Shown in pieces: positions 1 to 5,571 of a DNA stretch of 10,834 bases. The DNA is from Bacillota bacterium. GTDB taxonomy: Bacteria; Bacillota; Bacilli; Paenibacillales; UBA4045. Below the pieces are notes generated by a model. That model was given only the letters and a program-made list of their open reading frames with translations. It made no database searches and was not told where the DNA came from. The stretch covers positions 1-10,834 of the forward strand of contig JAEZQY010000055.1 in the NCBI GenBank assembly GCA_023441055.1, read 5' to 3'. The position numbers were made by a program, and so were the translations under genes. Position 1 is the stretch's first letter; each line of letters opens with the position of its first letter.

Positions 1-421
1 TTCCGCCTGCTGGATTCACGGCAATCGGCATCGAATTCACATTGCTGCGCTCTGTCCAGCCGTTGCAGAAGAAATCGCCGAGCGGCACTTCAACGGAAGG
101 CTCCTGCTCGTCATCCCAATACATGCGCAGAATCATATGGCGCCAGCTCTCGGGGAAGCAAGTCATCCAGATATGCTGAATCGCGCCTGGGCCCGTTATA
201 TCGGCCAAGGTAAACACAGTCCCGCTGGCAATTTCCACAGACGGAGAGATCTTCCAGCCCTGCCCCAGATTGCGTCCGGCATATGCACCTGTGCCCTCGA
301 CCGCCATCCCGCCCTTGCCCTTCTCACCTGTGAAGTTCTCTGCGCTGATCGATCTCGTCTGCGCGTCCGACAGTCTGAATAAATTACCCAGCCCCATATT
401 TAATCCATTAAAATTACTCAT
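1..421 (-). CDS. GH172 (DUF2961) family glycosidase, N-terminal part (gene runs off the left edge)
   Basis: Only the first 140 codons are present; the gene continues leftward past position 1. The start ATG (419-421) has AAGGAGG eight bases upstream, which fixes the start. The protein begins MSNFNGLNMGLGNLFRL and has no signal peptide, so it should be cytoplasmic. It carries stretches I recognise as typical of the DUF2961 N-terminal half: GPGAIQHIWMT (about residues 77-87), then RMYWDDEQEPSVEVPLGDFF (about residues 99-118). DUF2961 is now CAZy family GH172, whose characterised members are alpha-D-arabinofuranosidases and an alpha-D-fructofuranosidase/difructose-anhydride enzyme. It lies 24 bp downstream of the YtcP-type permease on the same strand, so it is probably the last or a later gene of the leftward importer operon. 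The glycosidase role on the imported sugar is inferred; the catalytic residues lie outside the window, so activity cannot be judged. Confidence 0.85.
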   Translation of the reverse strand, partial: MSNFNGLNMGLGNLFRLSDAQTRSISAENFTGEKGKGGMAVEGTGAYAGRNLGQGWKISPSVEIASGTVFTLADITGPGAIQHIWMTCFPESWRHMILRMYWDDEQEPSVEVPLGDFFCNGWTERSNVNSMPIAVNPAGG

Positions 422-445
422 TGATTATTCCTCCTTATGATGGTG

Positions 446-1324
446 TTATTCTTTCACAGCCCCTAGCACGATCCCCTTTACAAAATACTTCTGTAAGAAG
501 GGATATACCATTAAAATCGGGACGGCGCCTATGAAAATTTGCGCGGCTTTGACCGTTCGCTGCGCGATATTCTCCAATGCCGACGGATCCCTGCTGATTT
601 GGGTCAGATCATTCTGAACAATAATCGTCTGCAAGAACGTGGCCAATGGGTACTTGGCCCGATCCGAAATATAGATCAGCCCCATAAACCACTCGTTCCA
701 ACTCGCGACCATAGCGAACAGGGACAAGGTGGCTATGGACGGCATAGACAGGGGTAAGTAGATGATAATCATCGTTCTTAATTGTCCCGCCCCGTCTATA
801 AAAGCCGCTTCCTCCAGCTCCTTCGGGATCGTGCGGAAGAAGTTCAGCATCAGAATGATCAGCCATACATTGAGCGCCATGGGCAGAACGAGTGCCCAGA
901 TCGTATTCATGATGCCCAAATTCTGTACGAGGATATAGGTGGGCACCAATCCGCCATTGAACAGCATGGTGAATACGAACAACCATGCATAGAACGTACG
1001 CCCTTTAAAGCTTCGCTCCCCCTTGGACAGTGGATACGCCGTGAGGAACACTAGAGTCATTGTAATGGCTGTTCCCAGAACGGTTCGGAGAACTGCAGTC
1101 CCCAGCGATGCCAGAAAGTGTTCGTTGGCCAGCGTCTTCACGTATGCCTCGACCGTAAAGTCGACGGGCCACAGCGTCACCAGATTCGCAGTCGCTGCCG
1201 CTTTACCGCTGAAGGAGACCGCCAAGATGTGGACCATGGGGAAGATGCAGGTTAGTGCAAGCAGCGTTAATCCGATATAATTGAAGATCGTAAATATACG
1301 GTAGGACATGTTGTTGTAGGACAT
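446..1324 (-). CDS. ytcP: Carbohydrate ABC transporter permease, YtcP/LplC type
   Basis: This 292-residue inner-membrane protein is one of two permeases of a CUT1-type sugar importer. It is strongly hydrophobic, with about six membrane segments: the first near residues 12-36, others near 75-98, 110-133, 140-163, a segment after 185, and a last near 260-278. The MalG-type EAA loop that contacts the ATPase is seen at about residues 171-190 (EEAAFIDGAG, then a LP pair). The length and the C-terminal QKYFVKGIVLGAVKE match the YtcP/LplC (UgpE-like) group. The start is supported by AGGAGG six bases upstream. A second in-frame ATG at codon 6 repeats the same codons (MSYNNMSY), but it is too far from the ribosome site to be preferred. 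It lies 34 bp behind the LplB-type permease and 24 bp before GH172, so all three are probably one transcript. The specific sugar is unknown. The symbol is a family name, since these genomes have many paralogues. Confidence 0.93.
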   Translation of the reverse strand: MSYNNMSYRIFTIFNYIGLTLLALTCIFPMVHILAVSFSGKAAATANLVTLWPVDFTVEAYVKTLANEHFLASLGTAVLRTVLGTAITMTLVFLTAYPLSKGERSFKGRTFYAWLFVFTMLFNGGLVPTYILVQNLGIMNTIWALVLPMALNVWLIILMLNFFRTIPKELEEAAFIDGAGQLRTMIIIYLPLSMPSIATLSLFAMVASWNEWFMGLIYISDRAKYPLATFLQTIIVQNDLTQISRDPSALENIAQRTVKAAQIFIGAVPILMVYPFLQKYFVKGIVLGAVKE

Positions 1325-1358
1325 GGTGTACCTCCTGTCAGTTGTTGTACATGCCGCT

Positions 1359-2270
1359 TTAAAAAATCCGGTAACCTGCTAATTTATAAGCCAGACGATA
1401 GGATAAGATAATCAAGACCATACCAACGACCGACTTAAACAAGCCGACTGCCGTACCGAAGCTGAATTTCCCGCCAAGAAGCGCCTCACGATAGACGAAT
1501 GTATCGATGATGTCGCCCTTGTCATAGACGAGCGGATTATACAAATTGAAAATCTGGTCGAATCCGGCATTGAGAATTTGCCCCAAGGATAAGGTTCCGA
1601 TTACAATCGCGATCGGGATGAGCGAAGGAACTGTAATATACAGCGTTTGTTTCCATCTGCTTGCGCCGTCGATTTCGGCCGCTTCATACAGGGAGGGGTT
1701 GATCCCTGCAAGAGAGGCGAGGAATACGATCGTGCCGAAGCCGAATTCCTTCCAGATGTCACTGACGACCACTGTGAACCGAAACCAGTTGCCTTCTCCC
1801 AGGAAGAAGATCGGATCGATGCCAAGAAGGCTGACTAGCGCCCGGTTAATTAATCCCCCGTCCACCGATAACAGGTCAAGCAGAATGCCGCCGAGAATAA
1901 CCCATGACATGAAGTGCGGCAGATAGACCAGGGTTTGTACCGTTCGCTTGAACGCCATCTTCCGCACTTCATTGAGGAAGAGTGCAAAGGTAAACGGGGC
2001 AAGCAATCCGAATACGATCTTCAAGGATGCGATAATGAACGTGTTCCAGATGACCTGGATGCTGTCCGGTCGATTGAACATATGTTCAAAATGCTTCAAG
2101 CCGACCCAGGGCGACTCGCTGATGCCGAACCAGGGCTTGAAGTCCTGAAAGGCCATAGCGATGCCCCCCATAGGGATATATTGGAAAGTCAGGGCAAATG
2201 CAAGGCCGGGAATAAGCATCAGATGAAGCGGCCAAGTACTTGCGAAGTTCCATTTAGTCTTATTGCGCAT
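1359..2270 (-). CDS. lplB: Carbohydrate ABC transporter permease, LplB type
   Basis: This 303-residue inner-membrane permease is the MalF-like partner of the YtcP-type protein encoded next to it. A basic N-terminus (MRNKTKWNF) is followed by a membrane segment near residues 14-32, then by QYIPMGGIAMAFQDFKPW (30-47), characteristic of LplB. Further hydrophobic stretches lie near 75-99, 113-134, 165-190, 214-235 and 275-298. The EAA loop is at about 196-215 (YEAAEIDGASRWKQ), ending in a VP pair before the next helix. The ATG has a GGAGG nine bases upstream. It is the first gene of the leftward unit and starts 234 bp from the divergently transcribed solute-binding lipoprotein gene. No ATPase gene lies in the window; LplB-type importers in this group usually rely on a shared MsmX-type ATPase encoded elsewhere. 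The sugar specificity cannot be read from the sequence. Confidence 0.94.
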   Translation of the reverse strand: MRNKTKWNFASTWPLHLMLIPGLAFALTFQYIPMGGIAMAFQDFKPWFGISESPWVGLKHFEHMFNRPDSIQVIWNTFIIASLKIVFGLLAPFTFALFLNEVRKMAFKRTVQTLVYLPHFMSWVILGGILLDLLSVDGGLINRALVSLLGIDPIFFLGEGNWFRFTVVVSDIWKEFGFGTIVFLASLAGINPSLYEAAEIDGASRWKQTLYITVPSLIPIAIVIGTLSLGQILNAGFDQIFNLYNPLVYDKGDIIDTFVYREALLGGKFSFGTAVGLFKSVVGMVLIILSYRLAYKLAGYRIF

Positions 2271-2302
2271 GCCGCGATTCCTCCGTTTCAGTTGATGTAT
2301 CG

Positions 2303-2317
2303 AAATTGTAACAACTT
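2303..2317. promoter_or_regulatory. Imperfect palindrome in the lplB leader (candidate operator)
   Basis: The core TTGTAACAA (2306-2314) is a perfect dyad around a central A. The flanking AA/TT pairs extend it to 15 bases, with one mismatched pair. It lies downstream of the candidate leftward promoter and about 35-45 bases before the lplB start, a usual place for a repressor operator. The reverse strand of the core also contains TACAAT, which could itself act as a -10 box. Chance occurrence is possible. Confidence 0.25.
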
Positions 2318-2338
2318 CCGTTTCGCTCTAGACAGAGC

Positions 2339-2368
2339 ATTATCACAAGATGTATAGCGGAATATAAA
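2339..2368 (-). promoter_or_regulatory. Candidate promoter for the leftward lplB-ytcP-GH172 unit
   Basis: On the minus strand TGTGATAAT (2347-2339) forms an extended -10 element: TG, one base, then GATAAT, five of six matches to TATAAT. An 18-base spacer upstream is TTTATA (2368-2363), four of six matches to a -35 box. Transcription would begin near 2332 and give a leader of about 60 bases before the lplB ATG. The weak -35 would suit a promoter needing an activator. No transcription data are available. Confidence 0.45.
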
Positions 2369-2380
2369 GGTCTTTTGCCA

Positions 2381-2390
2381 TTTGGCCAAA
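2381..2390. promoter_or_regulatory. Perfect 10 bp palindrome between the divergent promoters
   Basis: TTTGGCCAAA is a perfect inverted repeat, and the flanks (CAT on the left, ATG on the right) continue the dyad if one extra A is allowed. It sits just upstream of the candidate leftward -35 box and about 60 bases upstream of the candidate rightward -10, in the space where activators of both promoters could bind. Its role as an operator is inferred from position and symmetry only. Confidence 0.3.
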
Positions 2391-2435
2391 ATGCTTATCA
2401 TCCTGCTATCGATGTTGCCTTTTTGATCTGTGCAC

Positions 2436-2449
2436 TGTAAGCGGAAGCT
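2436..2449 (+). promoter_or_regulatory. Candidate cre (CcpA catabolite-response element)
   Basis: TGTAAGCGGAAGCT matches the degenerate Bacillus cre consensus TGWNANCGNTNNCW at every fixed position but one (A where T is expected at base 10). It ends two bases before the candidate -10 box (TAGAAT, 2452-2457) of the solute-binding protein operon, where CcpA binding would block RNA polymerase. Catabolite repression is common for sugar importers in Bacillota. The right half of the dyad is degenerate, so the site is only a candidate. Confidence 0.35.
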
Positions 2450-2451
2450 CC

Positions 2452-2457
2452 TAGAAT
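2452..2457 (+). promoter_or_regulatory. Candidate -10 box for the rightward operon
   Basis: TAGAAT matches five of six bases of TATAAT and lies about 48 bases before the lipoprotein ATG, giving a plausible leader of roughly 40 bases. No good -35 box is found 16-18 bases upstream (TGTGCA at 2429-2434 is poor). The promoter, if real, would need an activator, consistent with control by the AraC-type regulator of this locus. Confidence 0.3.
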
Positions 2458-2491
2458 AAAAGCGAGCAACACCATAATAACTAATCCAAAT

Positions 2492-2498
2492 GGGGGGA
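2492..2498 (+). promoter_or_regulatory. Ribosome binding site that decides the lipoprotein start
   Basis: GGGGGGA lies six bases before the ATG at 2505. An earlier in-frame ATG at 2490 overlaps this purine run and has no site of its own. The start at 2505 is therefore preferred; it also gives a normal signal peptide beginning MRTKRK. Confidence 0.7.
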
Positions 2499-2504
2499 AC
2501 ATGT

Positions 2505-4250
2505 ATGAGAACGAAACGCAAATCTTGGCACGTGAGTATGCTATTGCTGTTGTCCATCATCTTGATCGCGACTGCTTGCTCTTCATCGAACACGCCGAGC
2601 AACACACCTGGCAATACGACTGGCGATGGACAGCCTGTTACTGGTAACGAGCAAAGCGGAGGCAATGAGACCTCGTCAGGCTTGTCGATCGTCAACGGGA
2701 AGTTCGATCCGCCGGTCACCCTGACCACTGTTAAGGCGTTGGGGCCAAATTTAAAGTTCCGGGATGGGGAGACGATTGAGGACAATATCTATACCCGCAT
2801 CATCAAGGAACAACTCGGCATCGAAATGGAATATTTGTGGACAACTTCCGTTTTGGAGAACGCTTACCAAACCAAATTGATGCTATCTCTGGCTTCCGGA
2901 GAAGAACTGCCCGACGTGCTGAATGTCCCTTCCGACGTCGCACAGCAGTTGATTGATTCAGGCAAATTCCAGCCTGTAGACGAATTATTTGAGCAATATG
3001 CGGGTGAAAAGTGGAAGGAAGCGGCCCGTCAGGCCGAGGTTGATTGGCTTCCATACTTGCGCGATGGCAGACGCTACGCCATTCCATCGTTTAACTACAA
3101 ATATGAGAATGACCCATTAATGTATATTCGTCAGGACTGGTTGGATAATCTTGGTCTTAAGGCACCCACCACGATTTCGGAATTAGAGGTCGTCATGGAT
3201 GCATTCGTGAATCAGGATCCAGACGGCAATGGCAAGAAGGATACGGTCGGTATTGCAATTAAAATGGATGAACCAGCTTTGACGGTCGATCCGAAGAGCT
3301 GGATTCGCAGCAATTGGGTCTATGGCTCTCAAGGAGCACTCCCTGGACAATGGGATGTTAACGACCAAGGCGAGCTTATCTACGGGTCGATCAAACCTGA
3401 AATCAAGGACGGTCTAGCGTTGTTCCGGAGCTGGTACGAGAAAGGATACCTGCATAAGGAATTCGGTCTGCATGACGAGATGAAGGCTTCCGAGCTGTTC
3501 AACAGCGAACAGGCAGGCATTATCATTGGTGCCGGCTGGATATGGGCATGGCCGCTGAATGCGCTGAATGATTTGAATCCAGACGCAGTGATCCAATCCT
3601 ATCCAGTCCCTACAGGCGATAACGGCATGTTGCAAATACACGGTCTGATCGATCACTATCAAGTTACGCTGATTAATAAGGACATGGAGCATCCGGAAAT
3701 TTACTTCGCCCTGCAAAACTTCTTCTACGAGGAGTATGCAGATCCGAAGGACGGCGGAATCTTCGAGAACGGCTTAGCCGAAGGCTATGATTGGGCTGTC
3801 GTGGACGGCAAGATCGTAACGGCGGAAAACGAAGTGCCTGACGGCGCGATCTCGGGTAAAGATTATGCCCTCGATCCGCAGATCGCCCGTATTCCAGAGC
3901 TGCAAGCCAAGAGCTTGCGAAAACTGGCTGCAGGAGGAGCTCCGGAAACACCTTTCGAAAAACGATTAGCCCTTGGGGCAGGCGGAGTGGAAATCGTTCT
4001 GCGCAATGCTGACTTGGTCATGGATCAGGAGAGGTACATCGTGCCTAACGCATTCCTAGGTGCTCCGACAGAAACGATGATCGAGCACTCTGACTATCTC
4101 ATCAAGCTGGAGCAAGAAACGTTCAACAAGATCATTTATGGCGCACTTCCACTCGATGCGTTCGACGACTATGTGAATAACTTCCTAAAAACTGGCGGCG
4201 AGCAAATCACGAAGGAAGTCCAGGAATGGTATGACGCCAATATCAAATAA
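2505..4250 (+). CDS. Extracellular carbohydrate-binding lipoprotein of the ABC importer (LplA-like)
   Basis: This 581-residue protein is the substrate-capture subunit of the importer whose permeases are encoded on the other side of the control region. It has a lipoprotein signal: basic MRTKRK, a hydrophobic core at residues 10-22, and a lipobox with Cys25 (IATAC) followed by a Ser/Asn/Thr/Pro/Gly-rich linker to about residue 60. The mature part has the layout of the long LplA-type family-1 solute-binding proteins, clearly longer than the 400-residue maltose-binding type. An acidic loop at 238-246 (D-P-D-G-N-G-K-K-D) resembles the EF-hand-like calcium site known in AlgQ-type and LplA-type binding proteins. 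Aromatic residues likely to stack on sugar include those in the WIWAW stretch (about 345-350). The upstream ATG at 2490 is rejected because it lies in the ribosome site. The separation from its permeases by a divergent promoter region is less usual than one shared operon. The ligand is unknown. Confidence 0.94.
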   Translation: MRTKRKSWHVSMLLLLSIILIATACSSSNTPSNTPGNTTGDGQPVTGNEQSGGNETSSGLSIVNGKFDPPVTLTTVKALGPNLKFRDGETIEDNIYTRIIKEQLGIEMEYLWTTSVLENAYQTKLMLSLASGEELPDVLNVPSDVAQQLIDSGKFQPVDELFEQYAGEKWKEAARQAEVDWLPYLRDGRRYAIPSFNYKYENDPLMYIRQDWLDNLGLKAPTTISELEVVMDAFVNQDPDGNGKKDTVGIAIKMDEPALTVDPKSWIRSNWVYGSQGALPGQWDVNDQGELIYGSIKPEIKDGLALFRSWYEKGYLHKEFGLHDEMKASELFNSEQAGIIIGAGWIWAWPLNALNDLNPDAVIQSYPVPTGDNGMLQIHGLIDHYQVTLINKDMEHPEIYFALQNFFYEEYADPKDGGIFENGLAEGYDWAVVDGKIVTAENEVPDGAISGKDYALDPQIARIPELQAKSLRKLAAGGAPETPFEKRLALGAGGVEIVLRNADLVMDQERYIVPNAFLGAPTETMIEHSDYLIKLEQETFNKIIYGALPLDAFDDYVNNFLKTGGEQITKEVQEWYDANIK

Positions 4251-4278
4251 TGCAGGATTAGCTAAGTCCTAATAGGAA

Positions 4279-4307
4279 CGGCGCCTATGCCTTTAAGGCT
4301 GGCGCCG
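4279..4307 (+). terminator. GC-rich hairpin after the lipoprotein gene (leaky terminator or mRNA-stabilising stem)
   Basis: CGGCGCC (4279-4285) pairs perfectly with GGCGCCG (4301-4307), and an inner GCC/GGC pair (4289-4291, 4297-4299) extends the stem around a five-base loop. The next bases (ATTTCTGCTCATTT) are T-rich but lack a continuous T run, so full termination is doubtful. It occupies the 96 bp gap before the beta-helix gene. A stem here is commonly used to keep binding-protein mRNA more abundant than the downstream enzyme genes. The structure is seen; the role is inferred. Confidence 0.55.
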
Positions 4308-4346
4308 ATTTCTGCTCATTTAGTAAGGAAAGGAGTTGCGTGCTTG

Positions 4347-5552
4347 ATGGATCAAAATTCGATGCTTACACCGACCTATTCCGTTACGGTCGGCGGTGAA
4401 AAGGCCGATTTCTACGGCTATACGAATGAGGCCATTCAATTAGCTGTCGATGCACTCACGCATCGCGGCGGAGGTACAGTCAAGCTGCTGCCGGGCGTAT
4501 TCGAGATCAATGCTCCGATCCGCTTGACCAGTCATATCACCCTCGCAGGCAGCGGGAAAGCCACCCTGCTCCGCAAGTCAGGTGGGGTGCAGTCACGACT
4601 AGCTGTCGATCCCGGCTACGGCCAGCTCTGGGTCGATGTAGAGGACGGGGGCTTGTTCCGACCCGGCATGGGTCTCGTCGTTCGGGACAATCTTCGGCCC
4701 TGGGGATGGGATGAATCCACCGCCGTAATTGTGAAGGTGGACCACAACCGATTGTACTTGGACCGGCGTTTGACGAATGATTATGAGCAGGAACAAGAAG
4801 CGATTGCTTGGAATGCTTGTTCACTAATTGAAGCAGTCGAAGCCGATCACGTCACCATATGTGACCTGGTGCTGGACGGCAATCGGGAGAACAATGGACA
4901 TATTGGCGGCTGTCGTGGCGGCGGGGTGTATTTATACGATGTGAAGGATGTCCGAATCGCCAATGTGACCGTCAACAGCTTCAACGGGGACGGCATTAGC
5001 TGGCAAATTACTGAGCGCGTTGAAGTGACCGGCTGTGAAGTAACGCATTGCTCAGGCTCTGGCTTTCATCCCGGCGCCCGGTCCATTGACACCCGCATCT
5101 TATTCAGCACAAGCAGGGATAATGCGCAGGACGGCCTGTTCGTCTGTTGGATGGTCCAAGAGTCGATCTTCCAAGGCAACCGATTCCTGAGCAACGGCAG
5201 ACATGGCATCTCGATCGGGCATCAGGATACAGACAATCTATTCACTGAGAATCTAGTTGTCGGCAATGCCGGCCACGGGATTTATGCCCGCCCGGAGACG
5301 GCAGGCAATGGTGCCCACCGCAATCGGTTCGAAGCCAATACGGTCGAGGACAACGGCCGCGGAGAAGGCGCTGGATTCTACCTGGAGGGCATCACCTTGG
5401 ATTGGGAGATTACCGGCAGTACGATTCGCAGTACACAGGAACAGGGGCAGGCCTATGCAATTGTGCTGCGACAGGGAGCTTCCTGTAAGCAAACCAACAA
5501 CCAAATGGAGGGGCATAGGCAAGATGTCCTCTCCCCTGCCAATAACAAATAG
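4347..5552 (+). CDS. Cytoplasmic right-handed parallel beta-helix protein, probable carbohydrate-active enzyme of unknown specificity
   Basis: This 401-residue protein has the pectin-lyase-like fold. Residues 25-75 form the usual cap entry (TNEAIQLAVDAL, then GGGTVKLLPGVFEI and SHITLAGSG), as in pectate-lyase-3-type proteins. Residues 165-380 are beta-helix rungs of 20-25 residues marked by repeated N-x-V/F and G-D/H-G-I/L-x-x steps: NVTVNSFNGDGIS (206-218), SGSGFHP (236-242), DNAQDGLFVCW (258-268), NGRHGISIGHQD (283-294), NAGHGIYARPE (307-317). Conserved-looking polar residues on the rungs include Asp215, His241, Asp262, His286 and His292. No signal peptide is visible, so it should act in the cytoplasm. 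The ATG is preceded by AAAGGAG; an in-frame TTG immediately before it (4344) has a better eight-base spacing and could be the true start. The gene sits 96 bp after the lipoprotein gene and 16 bp before GH35, so it is co-transcribed. It could be a lyase, glycosidase, transferase or epimerase; I cannot assign a family. Confidence 0.85.
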   Translation: MDQNSMLTPTYSVTVGGEKADFYGYTNEAIQLAVDALTHRGGGTVKLLPGVFEINAPIRLTSHITLAGSGKATLLRKSGGVQSRLAVDPGYGQLWVDVEDGGLFRPGMGLVVRDNLRPWGWDESTAVIVKVDHNRLYLDRRLTNDYEQEQEAIAWNACSLIEAVEADHVTICDLVLDGNRENNGHIGGCRGGGVYLYDVKDVRIANVTVNSFNGDGISWQITERVEVTGCEVTHCSGSGFHPGARSIDTRILFSTSRDNAQDGLFVCWMVQESIFQGNRFLSNGRHGISIGHQDTDNLFTENLVVGNAGHGIYARPETAGNGAHRNRFEANTVEDNGRGEGAGFYLEGITLDWEITGSTIRSTQEQGQAYAIVLRQGASCKQTNNQMEGHRQDVLSPANNK

Positions 5553-5571
5553 AAGGAGCGTATACTTGATG
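5553..5571 (+). promoter_or_regulatory. Ribosome binding site and TTGATG start of the GH35 gene
   Basis: AAGGAG (5553-5558) lies ten bases before the ATG at 5569 and seven before the in-frame TTG at 5566. This fixes translation start here rather than at the in-frame ATG at 5257, which lies within the beta-helix gene and has no ribosome site. The beta-helix gene (4344-4349) has the same TTGATG arrangement, so either gene may gain one residue at the N-terminus. Confidence 0.6.

Larger units (their letters stand above)
2271..2504. promoter_or_regulatory. Divergent control region between importer permeases and solute-binding protein operon
   Basis: This 234 bp gap separates two operons that point away from each other, so it must hold both promoters and any shared operators. 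Within it I see an extended -10 element facing left, a weak -10 candidate facing right, a cre-like site, a perfect 10 bp palindrome (2381-2390) and an imperfect 15 bp palindrome (2303-2317). These are described separately. No convincing small gene lies here. The AraC-type regulator encoded at the end of the rightward operon is the natural candidate to bind here; that is inference. Confidence 0.7.

Noticed and set aside
137..382. An 81-codon plus-strand open frame at the left edge.
   Set aside because: It lies antisense within the GH172 N-terminal coding region, whose family stretches and ribosome site are clear.
2288..2785. A 165-codon open frame on the minus strand across the control region and the start of the lipoprotein gene.
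   Set aside because: It overlaps a well-supported lipoprotein gene antisense, has no ribosome site or recognisable domain, and would cover the promoters.
2311..2853. A 13 bp direct repeat ACAACTTCCGTTT at 2311 and again near 2841, inside the lipoprotein gene.
   Set aside because: One or two exact 13-mers are expected by chance in a window of this size, and the second copy lies in coding sequence with no related structure around it.
4347..5552. Assignment of the beta-helix protein to GH91 (inulin fructotransferase), which would pair neatly with GH172 difructose-anhydride enzymes.
   Set aside because: The fold is shared, but I do not see the GH91 sequence stretches I remember, and GH91 proteins are typically secreted. 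The link is attractive but not supported from sequence.
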